The notes below the pieces were generated by a model. The model searched no databases. It saw only the letters and a program-made list of their open reading frames with translations, and was not told where the DNA came from. The position numbers and the translations under genes are program-made. Shown here piece by piece: positions 18,901 to 26,441 of a stretch of DNA of 64,000 nucleotides. Within the stretch, counting starts at the first letter, position 1. Every line of letters starts with the position of its first letter. Origin of the DNA: Verrucomicrobiia bacterium (lineage in GTDB: Bacteria; Verrucomicrobiota; Verrucomicrobiia; Verrucomicrobiales; Akkermansiaceae); contig JAUIGV010000002.1 in assembly GCA_030432565.1 (NCBI GenBank), forward strand, positions 1-64,000, in the 5' to 3' direction.

Positions 18901-19244
18901 TAGGCAACCTTATTCTATCGTGGGAAGATGAGGAGATGGGAGTCTCCTCAAACCTGATCTACAATTACACGGGGGAGTATTTGACTGTTGCCAGCCTTGG
19001 TTTTGTAGGGCAACCGGACTCTGCTCTGCCCAATGAGATCCGGAAACCGTTTCACTCGCTCGATTGGAATATCAGTAAAAAGTGGGAATCTGAATGGGCG
19101 GACTATACACTCAAGTTTCAGGTTCGGAACATCCTGAATTCAGATGTCGAAGTTGCCTATGAGGGCTTGGCTTCCACTGTCGCCCCCGCCGAAGCGATCT
19201 CTCCTGGTCGGGAATTTGGGCTCTCCTTCCAAGCCAAGTTTTAG
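15933..19244 (+). CDS. TonB-dependent outer-membrane receptor with carboxypeptidase-regulatory-like domain
   Basis: A 1103-residue outer-membrane transporter. A short signal-like N-terminus is followed by an acidic, Pro-rich linker (about 30-125). A CarboxypepD_reg-like beta sandwich comes next (about 130-205, GKGIANVIITFPDLGG and GPDGSYRVTGLP). The plug is at about 245-345, with the well-known block VVRGLGDRYNNTTLNG, then RKAVQLDLFPS and the GG of PADFVGGLVQL. The rest is a beta barrel ending in GLSFQAKF, with the terminal Phe expected of outer-membrane proteins. EEVVLEPVE near residue 215 could be the TonB box. The neighbouring exported protein and the ExbB/ExbD/TonB operon are its likely partners. 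The substrate is unknown; phosphate compounds are an inference from context. Confidence 0.88.
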   Translation: MPQFYRRMVPVAGLLLIQPLSGDGRAPAAELVKKEEKEADILPWLGRADLLDPLLPPAEPEMVDDPERESVTDSTDQSVEAGEDSKGEGELPTGDEAPPIDDPANPAAEPVGPGILPPLSVGEGPGVLEGVVSNKDGKGIANVIITFPDLGGKQTRTGPDGSYRVTGLPGAGVTAEFLKEGYQIKVDVLQIRGEGATKINTPLELKPVELADGEYLLDTEEVVLEPVEEEASGPGIIPDTGPGLAGGGLSKEFLSKSGAGDAAGAVEKISGANVVGGKFVVVRGLGDRYNNTTLNGGIVPSPETSRKAVQLDLFPSNALEGVAIKKTAAPGLPADFVGGLVQLQTLTKGTDDFFSVSVGSTFDQITQRHGKFFNVPGLDLSSDLKSSNQAPLPTLRTNASGTEAQRQRQAFFDAVKFKPRESNPNLDRNISASFSKTWELSGNSSFNLLGTLGKTSEQRYRQFEQSRFRNAIELKGGFTRSDLNPRFADLGTLRQLAGLTVFDGLVGNFVQESYTETEELSMLLSGSLNIGDNLELNGTFFNFRSGNATYTLVDNGVTNLSDFDLESESDALARGQVILDNRFEANSYRQIYDLIYRELQFGQLGGTYRFDDWREGARLNWNAYHSETAESSPRTYELRGYFLNELNNDVDPISGISIPNPANIANPSSSSLIQFETADESTQFKLDGILPLIKGTEDRKVNLVGGFGQYRRNRRSLTNAAILASGGALTTVEGGIDATDRLLNDQETGSSNSIQSTAGFVPGSSSLGVTPEYLGTNEIDSIYVGLDGEWDSWFLLGGIRFEEETRAFEIPSGRRSVSQTTTSDDIYPSLEFGRYFGVNDEVKLSLSYSETVVRPTFYEFIPARILDLTNQRVFVGNRDLRETQAQNFDFGLTWKSEKNYAGINVFHKIITDPIFTINDPSGIADRTFVNLGETEVSGIELEGSYDLGSGFSITGNLSFIETSASPGVVTINRQDFLGEIDRLEGQPNILGNLILSWEDEEMGVSSNLIYNYTGEYLTVASLGFVGQPDSALPNEIRKPFHSLDWNISKKWESEWADYTLKFQVRNILNSDVEVAYEGLASTVAPAEAISPGREFGLSFQAKF

Positions 19245-19255
19245 GCGTGAAGGCT

Positions 19256-19284
19256 GCGTAACGAACTTGTCACGGAGTTCCAGT
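19256..19284 (+). promoter_or_regulatory. GTCAC element upstream of the duplicated-half protein
   Basis: TTGTCAC at 19267-19273 is followed by GGAGT. The 11 bases TGTCACGGAGT (19268-19278) are identical to the minus-strand copy at 15868-15878 before the TonB receptor. Seven-mers 11 bp away on each side (GCGTAAC, TTCCAGT) match the box only partly. A shared regulator for the two genes is an inference. Confidence 0.35.
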
Positions 19285-19366
19285 TCTTAGATTCGGAACC
19301 CGCTGTATTTTTCAAACATAACCAAAGCAAACCGCTGTTGGTTGTAATTTGAAAAACAGTAAGTTC

Positions 19367-22300
19367 ATGAAAAAAGAGACCAAACGCCAATCCTTTACAA
19401 TGACCGCTCTTTTGGGGGTAGCCATGGTGGGGGCCGCTTCGGCGATGCCCGATGTGATTCTCCCTGACCTGGAGATCACCACTGATACGATCTGGGATTC
19501 CGACACCAATGACGATGGTATCGTCGATCAGATCTATTACCTTGATGCGGCTATCATTGTGGGGGATTTCACCGGTGCGACCCGTCCGACTTTAACCATC
19601 GCTCCAGGGACGGTGATTGCCGGTTCCGGGTCCGCGACCGGGCAGGATGGACTGGATGTGGGCTCACTTCTGGTGACCCAAAACGGCCGGCTCGTTGCAG
19701 ATGGAACCGCCGAAAAACCGATTGTTTTTACCAGCGTCTCGGAAGCTGAATTTCTTTATGACGTCGACATTGATGACGATGGTTCGGTGAATACGGTGAA
19801 GCCTGATCCCATCGGTGGAGACGACGATGGTTCTGATGGTGGTGAGTGGGGCGGGGTCCTCCTCCTCGGCCGCGCTCCGATCAACTATTACAGCACTCCT
19901 ACCACGAACTTGAACACAAACGCTGTGGAAGGTTTTGCCCAAAACACCGCAGGTGATGACATTCTTTACGGGGGTGATGATCCGGCTGATGACTCGGGAA
20001 TTCTCCGCTATGTCAGTATTCGCTTTGGCGGATTTGAATTCGAGATCGATAAAGAGATCAACGGCTTGACCATGGCCGGAGTTGGTTCCGGGACGACCAT
20101 CGATCACGTCGAGGTAGTCGCCAATACCGACGATGGTTTCGAGTGGTTTGGCGGCACTGTCAACACCAGTCACCTTTTTGCTCTCTACTGCCAGGATGAG
20201 TCTTTTGATATTGACGAAGGTCATCAGGGAACCCACCAGTTTTGGTTTGCGGTTCAGTCCAACGACAGTGATTACGGAACTGAAGCGGACGGAGGCAATA
20301 CCACTGGAAGCAGCGGGACCGGGGTTAAAACGGGTGAGCCGTTGAGCAAGACCCGGATCTTCAATGCAACCTATATTGGTGCGACCGGCGAGGTCGACGA
20401 GAGTGGAGCTGGTTCCATTGTCGGTTCATCCGATAGCTTCCGCTTGAAGGATAATTTTGCAGGGCAGTTCCACAATGGGATTTTTACCAGCAGCGGTGAC
20501 GATATCGTTCGTATTGATGATGCTTCTACGATTGCCCAGGTTGGCAAGAACCTGAACTTCAATAATAATCTCTTTGGCACTCCGGATGACAATGAGACCA
20601 GCAACGAAGGTAACGCCAGTGCAACAGCAGAGGCTGAGCTGATTGCCCAGGCTGGCAACGTGACTAATGCTGATATTCAGTTTAATGCGGTGACCAGGAA
20701 TTCGGTTGGCGAGGTGACGCAAATCGACCCTCGTCCACCGCTTGGATCTGCGGCCTGGACCAATGCTCTCTCCAGCGGAGCGCCGGTCCCTGCGACTTAT
20801 CGGGGCGCGTTTGGTCTCGAAAACTGGGCTGCCGGATGGACCTATGCTGCCGCCAACGATTTCTTCACCGACGCAGCGCCTGCGCCGGTTGAGATTGAAG
20901 TCGTTCTCCCCGAATTATCAATTGATGTCGATACAACCTGGGATTCGGATAGCGATGGTGATGGTGTTGTCGATCGGATCTATCATTTGGATGCCGCCAT
21001 TATTGTCGGTGACTTCACGGGGAACACCCGTCCGACTTTGACAATCGAGCCTGGTACGGTGATTGCCGGATCTGGTTCTTCCACCGGGCAGGATGGTCTT
21101 GATGTGGGATCACTCCTTGTGACCCAAAACGGAATGATCGATGCGGAGGGAACTCCCAACCGGCCAATCATTTTTACGAGTGTCTCCGAGGCTGAATACC
21201 TTTACGGTGTCGATATCGATGATGATGGCTCGGTGAATACGGTGAAGCCAGATCCCATTGGTGGTGATGATGATGGTTCTGATGGTGGTGAATGGGGTGG
21301 AGTTCTCATTCTTGGTCGTGCCCCGATCAACTATTACAGCACTCCGACGACAAACTTGAATTCAAATGCCGTGGAAGGTTTTGCCCAGAACACCGCAGGT
21401 GATGACATCCTTTACGGGGGTGATGCTCCTGATGATAACTCTGGAATCTTCCGTTACGTGAGCATTCGCTTCGCGGGATACGAGTTCGAGATCGATAAGG
21501 AGATCAACGGGCTGACCATGGCCGGGGTTGGTTCGGGAACGACGATCGATCACGTTGAGGTTGTCGCCAACACCGATGATGGTTTCGAGTGGTTTGGCGG
21601 AACCGTCAACACCAGTCACCTTGTGGCTCTCTACTGTCAGGACGAATCGTTCGATATCGACGAAGGTCATCAGGGAATCCACCAGTTCTGGTTTGCGATT
21701 CAGTCCAACGACAGCGATTACGGAACTGAAGCAGATGGAGGCAATACGACTGGAAGTAGTGGGACCGGGGTTAAGACGGGTGCTCCTCTCAGTAGTACCC
21801 GGATCTTCAACGCAACCTATGTGGGAGCGACTGGAGAGGTCGACGAGAGTGGAGCTGGTTCCATTGTTGGTTCATCCGATAGCTTTCGCTTGAAGGACAA
21901 CTTTGCAGGGCAATTCCACAACGGAATTTTCACCAGCAGTGGTGATGATATCGTCCGTATCGACGACGCCTCGACGATTGCCCAGGTTGGAAATAATTTG
22001 AACTTCACTTACAATCTATTTGGAACCCCCGATGATGCCGAGACAAGCAACAGTAGCGGTGCCAGCGCCGATGCCGAGGCGGCGCTGATCGCCCAGGCGG
22101 GAAATATCACCGACGCAGCCATCAACTTCAGTCTTGAGGTGCGCAATGATGTCGGAGAAGTGATAAAAATTGATCCTCGTCCAAGTGTTGCCGACAGCGC
22201 GGCCTGGGGTGGTGAAGTGCTTGCCGGCGCTCCGGAACAAGTTCCATACCGTGGCGCTTTCGGAACCGAGCTTTGGACTGCGACGTGGACCTACGCATCT

Positions 22301-22603
22301 CGCGAGGGAATTGTGAGTCCCGGCTTCTACTGTGTGGAGACTCCCGATGCTACCTTCATCGGCGAAGTTGTGAGTGGAGCAGAACTCAAGATCACTTCGA
22401 CTTCGTTCGATGGAACCACCTACACCATCAACTTCGTGGCAGAGGCAGGTTCCAGCTACAAGGTGACCCGGTCATCCTCTCTTGAGGGTGCTTTCGCCGA
22501 TGTTGCCGGTGCCACCCTTGCCGATGCCCCGGTCAATGCCTCGATTTCTTTCGAGCCCCAGGGCGGCGCAAGCAAGCTCTTCTTCCGGGTGGAGAAGAAC
22601 TAA
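19367..22603 (+). CDS. Exported TonB-receptor-associated protein made of two near-identical halves
   Basis: A 1078-residue exported protein. ATG 19367 is preferred over TTG 19349 because it gives a compact signal peptide (MKKETKRQSFTMTALLGVAMVGAASA). The mature protein repeats itself: residues about 24-500 and 515-985 share long identical runs such as AVEGFAQNTAGDDILYGGD, GLTMAGVGSGTTIDHVEVV and DDGFEWFGGTVNTSHL. The motifs and Gly/Asp-rich ladders suggest a beta-helix. About 90 C-terminal residues form a separate domain ending LFFRVEKN, like other secreted proteins here. Single-unit proteins of this kind are, to my memory, often encoded beside TonB-dependent receptors; their role is not established. 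Surface capture or a catalytic step feeding the receptor are both possible. Confidence 0.75.
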   Translation: MKKETKRQSFTMTALLGVAMVGAASAMPDVILPDLEITTDTIWDSDTNDDGIVDQIYYLDAAIIVGDFTGATRPTLTIAPGTVIAGSGSATGQDGLDVGSLLVTQNGRLVADGTAEKPIVFTSVSEAEFLYDVDIDDDGSVNTVKPDPIGGDDDGSDGGEWGGVLLLGRAPINYYSTPTTNLNTNAVEGFAQNTAGDDILYGGDDPADDSGILRYVSIRFGGFEFEIDKEINGLTMAGVGSGTTIDHVEVVANTDDGFEWFGGTVNTSHLFALYCQDESFDIDEGHQGTHQFWFAVQSNDSDYGTEADGGNTTGSSGTGVKTGEPLSKTRIFNATYIGATGEVDESGAGSIVGSSDSFRLKDNFAGQFHNGIFTSSGDDIVRIDDASTIAQVGKNLNFNNNLFGTPDDNETSNEGNASATAEAELIAQAGNVTNADIQFNAVTRNSVGEVTQIDPRPPLGSAAWTNALSSGAPVPATYRGAFGLENWAAGWTYAAANDFFTDAAPAPVEIEVVLPELSIDVDTTWDSDSDGDGVVDRIYHLDAAIIVGDFTGNTRPTLTIEPGTVIAGSGSSTGQDGLDVGSLLVTQNGMIDAEGTPNRPIIFTSVSEAEYLYGVDIDDDGSVNTVKPDPIGGDDDGSDGGEWGGVLILGRAPINYYSTPTTNLNSNAVEGFAQNTAGDDILYGGDAPDDNSGIFRYVSIRFAGYEFEIDKEINGLTMAGVGSGTTIDHVEVVANTDDGFEWFGGTVNTSHLVALYCQDESFDIDEGHQGIHQFWFAIQSNDSDYGTEADGGNTTGSSGTGVKTGAPLSSTRIFNATYVGATGEVDESGAGSIVGSSDSFRLKDNFAGQFHNGIFTSSGDDIVRIDDASTIAQVGNNLNFTYNLFGTPDDAETSNSSGASADAEAALIAQAGNITDAAINFSLEVRNDVGEVIKIDPRPSVADSAAWGGEVLAGAPEQVPYRGAFGTELWTATWTYASREGIVSPGFYCVETPDATFIGEVVSGAELKITSTSFDGTTYTINFVAEAGSSYKVTRSSSLEGAFADVAGATLADAPVNASISFEPQGGASKLFFRVEKN

Positions 22604-22635
22604 GTTCCATTCCTTTCCCAGGCAATCCAATAAAG

Positions 22636-22671
22636 GAGCCGTTTCGCCGCAAGGTGAAGCGGCTCTTTTTT
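22636..22671 (+). terminator. Intrinsic terminator after the duplicated-half gene
   Basis: A 13-bp stem (22636-22648 with 22653-22665, two G-U pairs) with a GCAA tetraloop is followed by six T. It separates the receptor and partner transcripts from the energising operon that starts at 22758. Confidence 0.9.
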
Positions 22672-22701
22672 GTCTCCAGTTTTTAGGATGGATTCTGAAA
22701 A

Positions 22702-22717
22702 GTGACAAACGTGTCAC
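22702..22717. promoter_or_regulatory. Palindrome GTGACA-N4-TGTCAC upstream of the TonB energising operon
   Basis: Perfect 6-bp arms around AACG lie 41 bases before the first ATG of the operon. The same half-site (GTGAC/GTCAC) appears before the receptor, before its partner and after tonB. It could be an operator for a dimeric regulator or a diverged PhoB-type site. Confidence 0.5.
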
Positions 22718-22757
22718 CTGAGGAATTTCTCCATCCTTGAAAGCTCCGGGTTAATAA

Positions 22758-23561
22758 ATGGGCTCACAAATGAAGTTCGCTCTTTTACCTGTCCTCATCG
22801 TCTCGTTTTTGCCCCTGCATGCTCAGGATGGCGGGATCGAAGCCAACAAAAAACTCCGGGCCACCGTTCAGAAATGGATCGCCGTCATGAAGGAGACCCA
22901 AGAAAAACAAAAAGAGTGGAAGGAAAAGAAAGAGATCCTGCTGGATTCCAAGGCGTCGTTGGAGGCCGAAACCGCCCAGCTTGAAAGCGAGATTTTGGCG
23001 GCTTTTGATCGGCAGAAGAAGCTCGATGTGCAGTCCGCGGACAAGCTTGCGGAGAAAAAGAGCTACGATGCCGCCCGCGAAGCACTGCGCGACGGGCTTA
23101 ATGATCTCGATGCCAAGGTTTCGGCCGTGATTCCTCTTCTTCCAAAACAATTGACCAAGGAGGGTAAGATTGAGAAGGCCATTGCTGATCACCTCGGGTT
23201 TGTGAAACGCACCGATAAGGACAAGATTGCGCTGAATGCCCGGCTGACCTCGATGATTACGATCCTGCTTGAGGCGGAGAAGTTTAATCAGGTGGTGACA
23301 CCGTTCAAGGGCGGAGGGCTCACCGCTGATGTGGGTGGAGATCAAGTCATCCTGGACGGAATCTATTTTGGTCTCGCGATGGGCTTCGCTTCCGACGAAC
23401 AGGGAAAGGTGGCCTACCGGCTCGACCCAAGTCCCGGAGGTTGGGAGAAGAAGGAAATTTCGGACCCCGAAACGGTGGCGAAAATTCGAGAGTTGATTGA
23501 TGTGGGAAATGCCAGCGGTGAAGTGCGGTTGGTGGAACTTCCTCTCGAAATCGCAAAGTAG
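22758..23561 (+). CDS. DUF3450-type periplasmic coiled-coil protein
   Basis: A 267-residue protein and the first gene of a nine-gene operon. ATG 22758 is given; ATG 22770 would give a cleaner signal peptide (MKFALLPVLIVSFLPLHA). Residues about 30-115 are a long Lys/Glu/Gln-rich coiled coil. The C-terminal half contains QVILDGIYFGLAMGFASDEQGKVAYRL, which fits the DUF3450 pattern. Members of this family commonly precede TtpC-like ExbB genes in TonB2-type systems, where they probably help couple the inner-membrane motor to TonB. This role is inferred from gene order. No Shine-Dalgarno sequence is visible before the start. Confidence 0.72.
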   Translation: MGSQMKFALLPVLIVSFLPLHAQDGGIEANKKLRATVQKWIAVMKETQEKQKEWKEKKEILLDSKASLEAETAQLESEILAAFDRQKKLDVQSADKLAEKKSYDAAREALRDGLNDLDAKVSAVIPLLPKQLTKEGKIEKAIADHLGFVKRTDKDKIALNARLTSMITILLEAEKFNQVVTPFKGGGLTADVGGDQVILDGIYFGLAMGFASDEQGKVAYRLDPSPGGWEKKEISDPETVAKIRELIDVGNASGEVRLVELPLEIAK

Positions 23562-23571
23562 ATTTTTTGAC

Positions 23572-25005
23572 ATGAAACGCATTTTACTTTCACTTGCTTT
23601 GACCGGGGGCGTGTTTGCCCAGACGGCCCAGGAGAAGGCGGAGCAGGATCTTCGTCTTGCCCAGCAGCAACTTCTTTCGCTGCAAGCGGAAATCACCAAA
23701 GAAGCGGGAGGCCTGATCAAGGAGGTCGAGACCATTGATGACCAGGTTCTGGCGCAGACCAAGACGCTTGCCGATCTTCTGAAAGCCGAAGACAACGTCG
23801 CCGGAGAGCAGCGGCAGTTGAATAACGAGCTGGCACGCCGGAAAGGGGAGTTTGAATACACCCTCTCCACCTTGCGGAGCTTCGGGAGCGGTTTGAAGGA
23901 TCGAATCCATCCTGCCGAAAAACAATCCTTTGGTGTCGAGCTGGCCAAGCGTCAGAAGATGGCTGACGGTTCAACTGACGATCTCGTGATGGAGATTAGG
24001 AATCGTTTGTTCCTGCTTCATTTGTCAGCCGAGCGACTCCAAAATATTTCGGGTGGCGATCGCTTTGAGGGAAGTGCGGTCACTGAAGGTGCTGTGATTA
24101 AAGAAGGGAAGTTTGCAGTTGCTGGTCCGCTGGGATACTTTGCCTCCGACGACAACGAGGTATTCGGCTTCACTGCGATCGCGACTGCCGAGGGAGTCGA
24201 TTATCCAAACCTGGCCCTGGTGAAGGAAGGCGGCGAGCCCATTGCCGATCTGGTGAAATCAGGATCCGCAATCGTTCCGGTCGATGCTTCCATGGGGAAG
24301 GCAATTCAGGTGGCGCGCGTTAAGAAATCGATCTCTGACTACGTTGAAGGTGGTGGTCTGGTCGGGTATGGAATCCTTGCGATTGGTCTTTTTGCCCTTT
24401 TGATTGCAGTGTGGAAGGTGATTGAGATCAACCGCTTCCCGATTCCGAATCGTAAGAAGCTCAACCTCATTCTTGACGATCTTCTGTCGCACGATACCGA
24501 CGCCGCCACCGCAAAAGCCAAGGCGTTCAAAGGTCTTGGTGGTCAAATGGTGGAGTCCGGAGTCACCTACTTTTACGACAAGCGGCGGATTCTTGAAGAT
24601 GCCCTTCTTGAAAAGCTGGGCATGATACAACCAAGACTTGAGCGTTTCCTGCCATTCCTCGCGCTTGTCGCGGCGGCAGCCCCCATGATGGGACTGCTGG
24701 GAACGGTTCTCGGAATCATGAAAACCTTTGCGATGATGTCCGCAGGTGGAGCGGGAGATTCCAAGTCCTTCTCAGCGGGCATCAGTGAGGCTCTCATTAC
24801 CACCGCGATGGGTCTCATCGTGGCCATCCCGGTGATCATTATTCACGGAATGCTTAAGAGTCTTGCGAAGTCCAAATTCGGTCAGGCTGAAGGGGTCGCT
24901 CTCTCCATTCTGAACGGCACCACCGAGCTTGATGAATCGCCCGGCAAGGACTCGTCAGATGACGAACCGGAGGATCTTGACGAAGCAGAACTCTCACCAG
25001 CCTAA
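23572..25005 (+). CDS. TtpC-like MotA/TolQ/ExbB proton-channel protein with periplasmic coiled coil
   Basis: A 477-residue inner-membrane protein. ATG 23572 is chosen for its signal sequence (MKRILLSLALTGGVFA); an upstream extension would overlap the previous gene. A coiled coil spans about residues 18-95 and a periplasmic region about 110-255. A membrane segment follows near 262-283 (GYGILAIGLFALLIAVW). The ExbB core is at about 350-445, with PFLALVAAAAPMMGLLGTVLGI and EALITTAMGLIVAIPVIIIH. This long form with an extra periplasmic arm corresponds to TtpC of Vibrio TonB2 systems. The tail is acidic. Its stop codon overlaps the next start by one base (TAATG), so translation is probably coupled. 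Confidence 0.85.
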   Translation: MKRILLSLALTGGVFAQTAQEKAEQDLRLAQQQLLSLQAEITKEAGGLIKEVETIDDQVLAQTKTLADLLKAEDNVAGEQRQLNNELARRKGEFEYTLSTLRSFGSGLKDRIHPAEKQSFGVELAKRQKMADGSTDDLVMEIRNRLFLLHLSAERLQNISGGDRFEGSAVTEGAVIKEGKFAVAGPLGYFASDDNEVFGFTAIATAEGVDYPNLALVKEGGEPIADLVKSGSAIVPVDASMGKAIQVARVKKSISDYVEGGGLVGYGILAIGLFALLIAVWKVIEINRFPIPNRKKLNLILDDLLSHDTDAATAKAKAFKGLGGQMVESGVTYFYDKRRILEDALLEKLGMIQPRLERFLPFLALVAAAAPMMGLLGTVLGIMKTFAMMSAGGAGDSKSFSAGISEALITTAMGLIVAIPVIIIHGMLKSLAKSKFGQAEGVALSILNGTTELDESPGKDSSDDEPEDLDEAELSPA

Positions 25006-25610
25006 TGTTCATTCTCGGTAATCTCCAGGAAGTTGTCGACATCTTCACTGATGGAGGCACCGTCATGACGGCCCTCGCCATTGTGGCCTTCCTGCTTTAC
25101 ACCACCGCGACGGCTTCCTTGTATTTCGTCTTTCGAGGCAATTTAAACCACAAGCAAAAAAGCCAGTGGGCGGATTGGATTAATGATCCCGAGACTGCGG
25201 AAGGGCGGGTTGGCGAAATTATTCGCTATGCGATCCACGGAAAGAAGCTCTCGATCAAGCGTGTACAGCGTCGCTTTGACGAGATGCGCGAGATCCTCAT
25301 CGCCTCGATTGATCGCCGCCTCATCATCATCACCACCCTTGTGGCCGCTGCTCCCATGACCGGACTCCTCGGAACGGTGGGAGGAATGCTGGATATGTTT
25401 GATGGTCTCGCCGCCGGGGGCGGGAAGCAGAGTATGGGGCTGATTGCCTCGGGGATGAAAAAGGCGCTTTTTACCACTCTTACCGGGCTCGTCATCGCCC
25501 TCCCGGGAATGTTCATGTCCCTCATGGTGCGGGAGCGGCGCAACAAAATTGACACCACTTTGGCGCAGCTTCAAAGCATCATTGTCACTACAAAATTCCG
25601 GAACGTATGA
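25005..25610 (+). CDS. ExbB-type proton channel subunit (standard length)
   Basis: A 201-residue inner-membrane channel protein that, with ExbD, uses the proton gradient to drive TonB. A membrane helix is present near residues 18-42. A cytoplasmic domain follows, and then two helices bearing the family motif (LVAAAPMTGLLGTVGGM and ALFTTLTGLVIALPGMFMSLM). Length matches classic ExbB. It is the second ExbB-like gene in the operon; systems with TtpC also carry both. It overlaps the gene before by one base and the ExbD gene after by four. Confidence 0.9.
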   Translation: MFILGNLQEVVDIFTDGGTVMTALAIVAFLLYTTATASLYFVFRGNLNHKQKSQWADWINDPETAEGRVGEIIRYAIHGKKLSIKRVQRRFDEMREILIASIDRRLIIITTLVAAAPMTGLLGTVGGMLDMFDGLAAGGGKQSMGLIASGMKKALFTTLTGLVIALPGMFMSLMVRERRNKIDTTLAQLQSIIVTTKFRNV

Positions 25611-26023
25611 GTTTAGTTCGCCGCAGCGGTTCCTCTTTCAGCGAGGATGATGAACCCAAACCCGATCTCTCTCCGATGATCGATTGTGTTTTCATTCTTT
25701 TGATTTTCTTCATCGTGACCACCGTTTTCCAGAAGCCTCCGGGTGTTGAGGTGACCCGGGCAAGAGCCAGCAAGGGTGCGCGCCTGGAAAAGAATTCCAT
25801 CCTCCTCGCGGTGACTGCCGAGAACAAGGTTTTCTACGGCGGACAGGAAGTTGGGGTGGGAGGAGTTCAGAATGTCGTTCGCCCCATGCTTTTGGAGGAC
25901 GAGGAACTTCCGGTCATTATTCAGGCCGATACCAATGCTTTCCGGGGAATCGTTTCCGATGTCGAGAAGCAGTGTCTTCTTGCCGGAGTGAAGAAGAACA
26001 AACTAACCGCAGCCACCCAGTAA
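25607..26023 (+). CDS. ExbD/TolR-family biopolymer transport protein (first copy)
   Basis: A 138-residue protein with one membrane helix near residues 23-42. DLSPMIDCVFILLIFFIV carries the essential membrane aspartate of the ExbD family. A periplasmic domain of about 90 residues follows (ILLAVTAENKVFYGG, ELPVIIQAD). ExbD works inside the ExbB pentamer as the proton-carrying and TonB-pulling part. It starts at an ATGA overlap with ExbB and is followed one base later by a second ExbD gene. Confidence 0.9.
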   Translation: MSLVRRSGSSFSEDDEPKPDLSPMIDCVFILLIFFIVTTVFQKPPGVEVTRARASKGARLEKNSILLAVTAENKVFYGGQEVGVGGVQNVVRPMLLEDEELPVIIQADTNAFRGIVSDVEKQCLLAGVKKNKLTAATQ

Positions 26024-26024
26024 G

Positions 26025-26441
26025 ATGCCACTCGGAAAGGATAGGTTTGAAATTGACGACAGCGATCCGGAACCGGATTTGTCGCCGATGATCGATTGCG
26101 TCTTCATTCTTTTAATTTTCTTTATCGTGACCGCGACCTTTGTCGAAGAAGACGGGTTTGTCGTGAATCGTCCGGAGGACTCTGAAAATTCGGCCCAGGC
26201 AAACGATGATCAAACGCTCGTTCTGGTGATACGCAAGGACAGTCAGATCGTCCATGATGGGCGTGTTGTGCCTCTCAGTGCGGTTCCGGGGATCGTCGAA
26301 TCGCAACTCCAGCGTGAGGACCGTAGCCCCATCATTATTCAAAGCCATCCGCAGTCACGCAACGGAGTGACTTACGAGGTTCAAAACGCCTGCCTCGAAG
26401 GTGGTGCCAAACCCACAAAAATCACCCTTACCGACTCATGA
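26025..26441 (+). CDS. ExbD/TolR-family biopolymer transport protein (second copy)
   Basis: A 138-residue paralogue of the preceding gene and identical in length. It keeps the whole membrane block DLSPMIDCVFILLIFFIV with its aspartate. The periplasmic part has diverged (LVLVIRKDSQIVHDGRVVP, RSPIIIQSHPQ). Two tandem ExbD genes suggest a heterodimer in the channel, because ExbD acts as a dimer; this is inference. Its TGA overlaps the ATG of tonB. Confidence 0.9.
   Translation: MPLGKDRFEIDDSDPEPDLSPMIDCVFILLIFFIVTATFVEEDGFVVNRPEDSENSAQANDDQTLVLVIRKDSQIVHDGRVVPLSAVPGIVESQLQREDRSPIIIQSHPQSRNGVTYEVQNACLEGGAKPTKITLTDS

Noticed and set aside
22785..23948. A 387-codon antisense frame across the DUF3450 and TtpC-like genes
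   Set aside because: It spans two well-supported coupled genes and encodes a Ser/Arg-rich product without recognisable domains.
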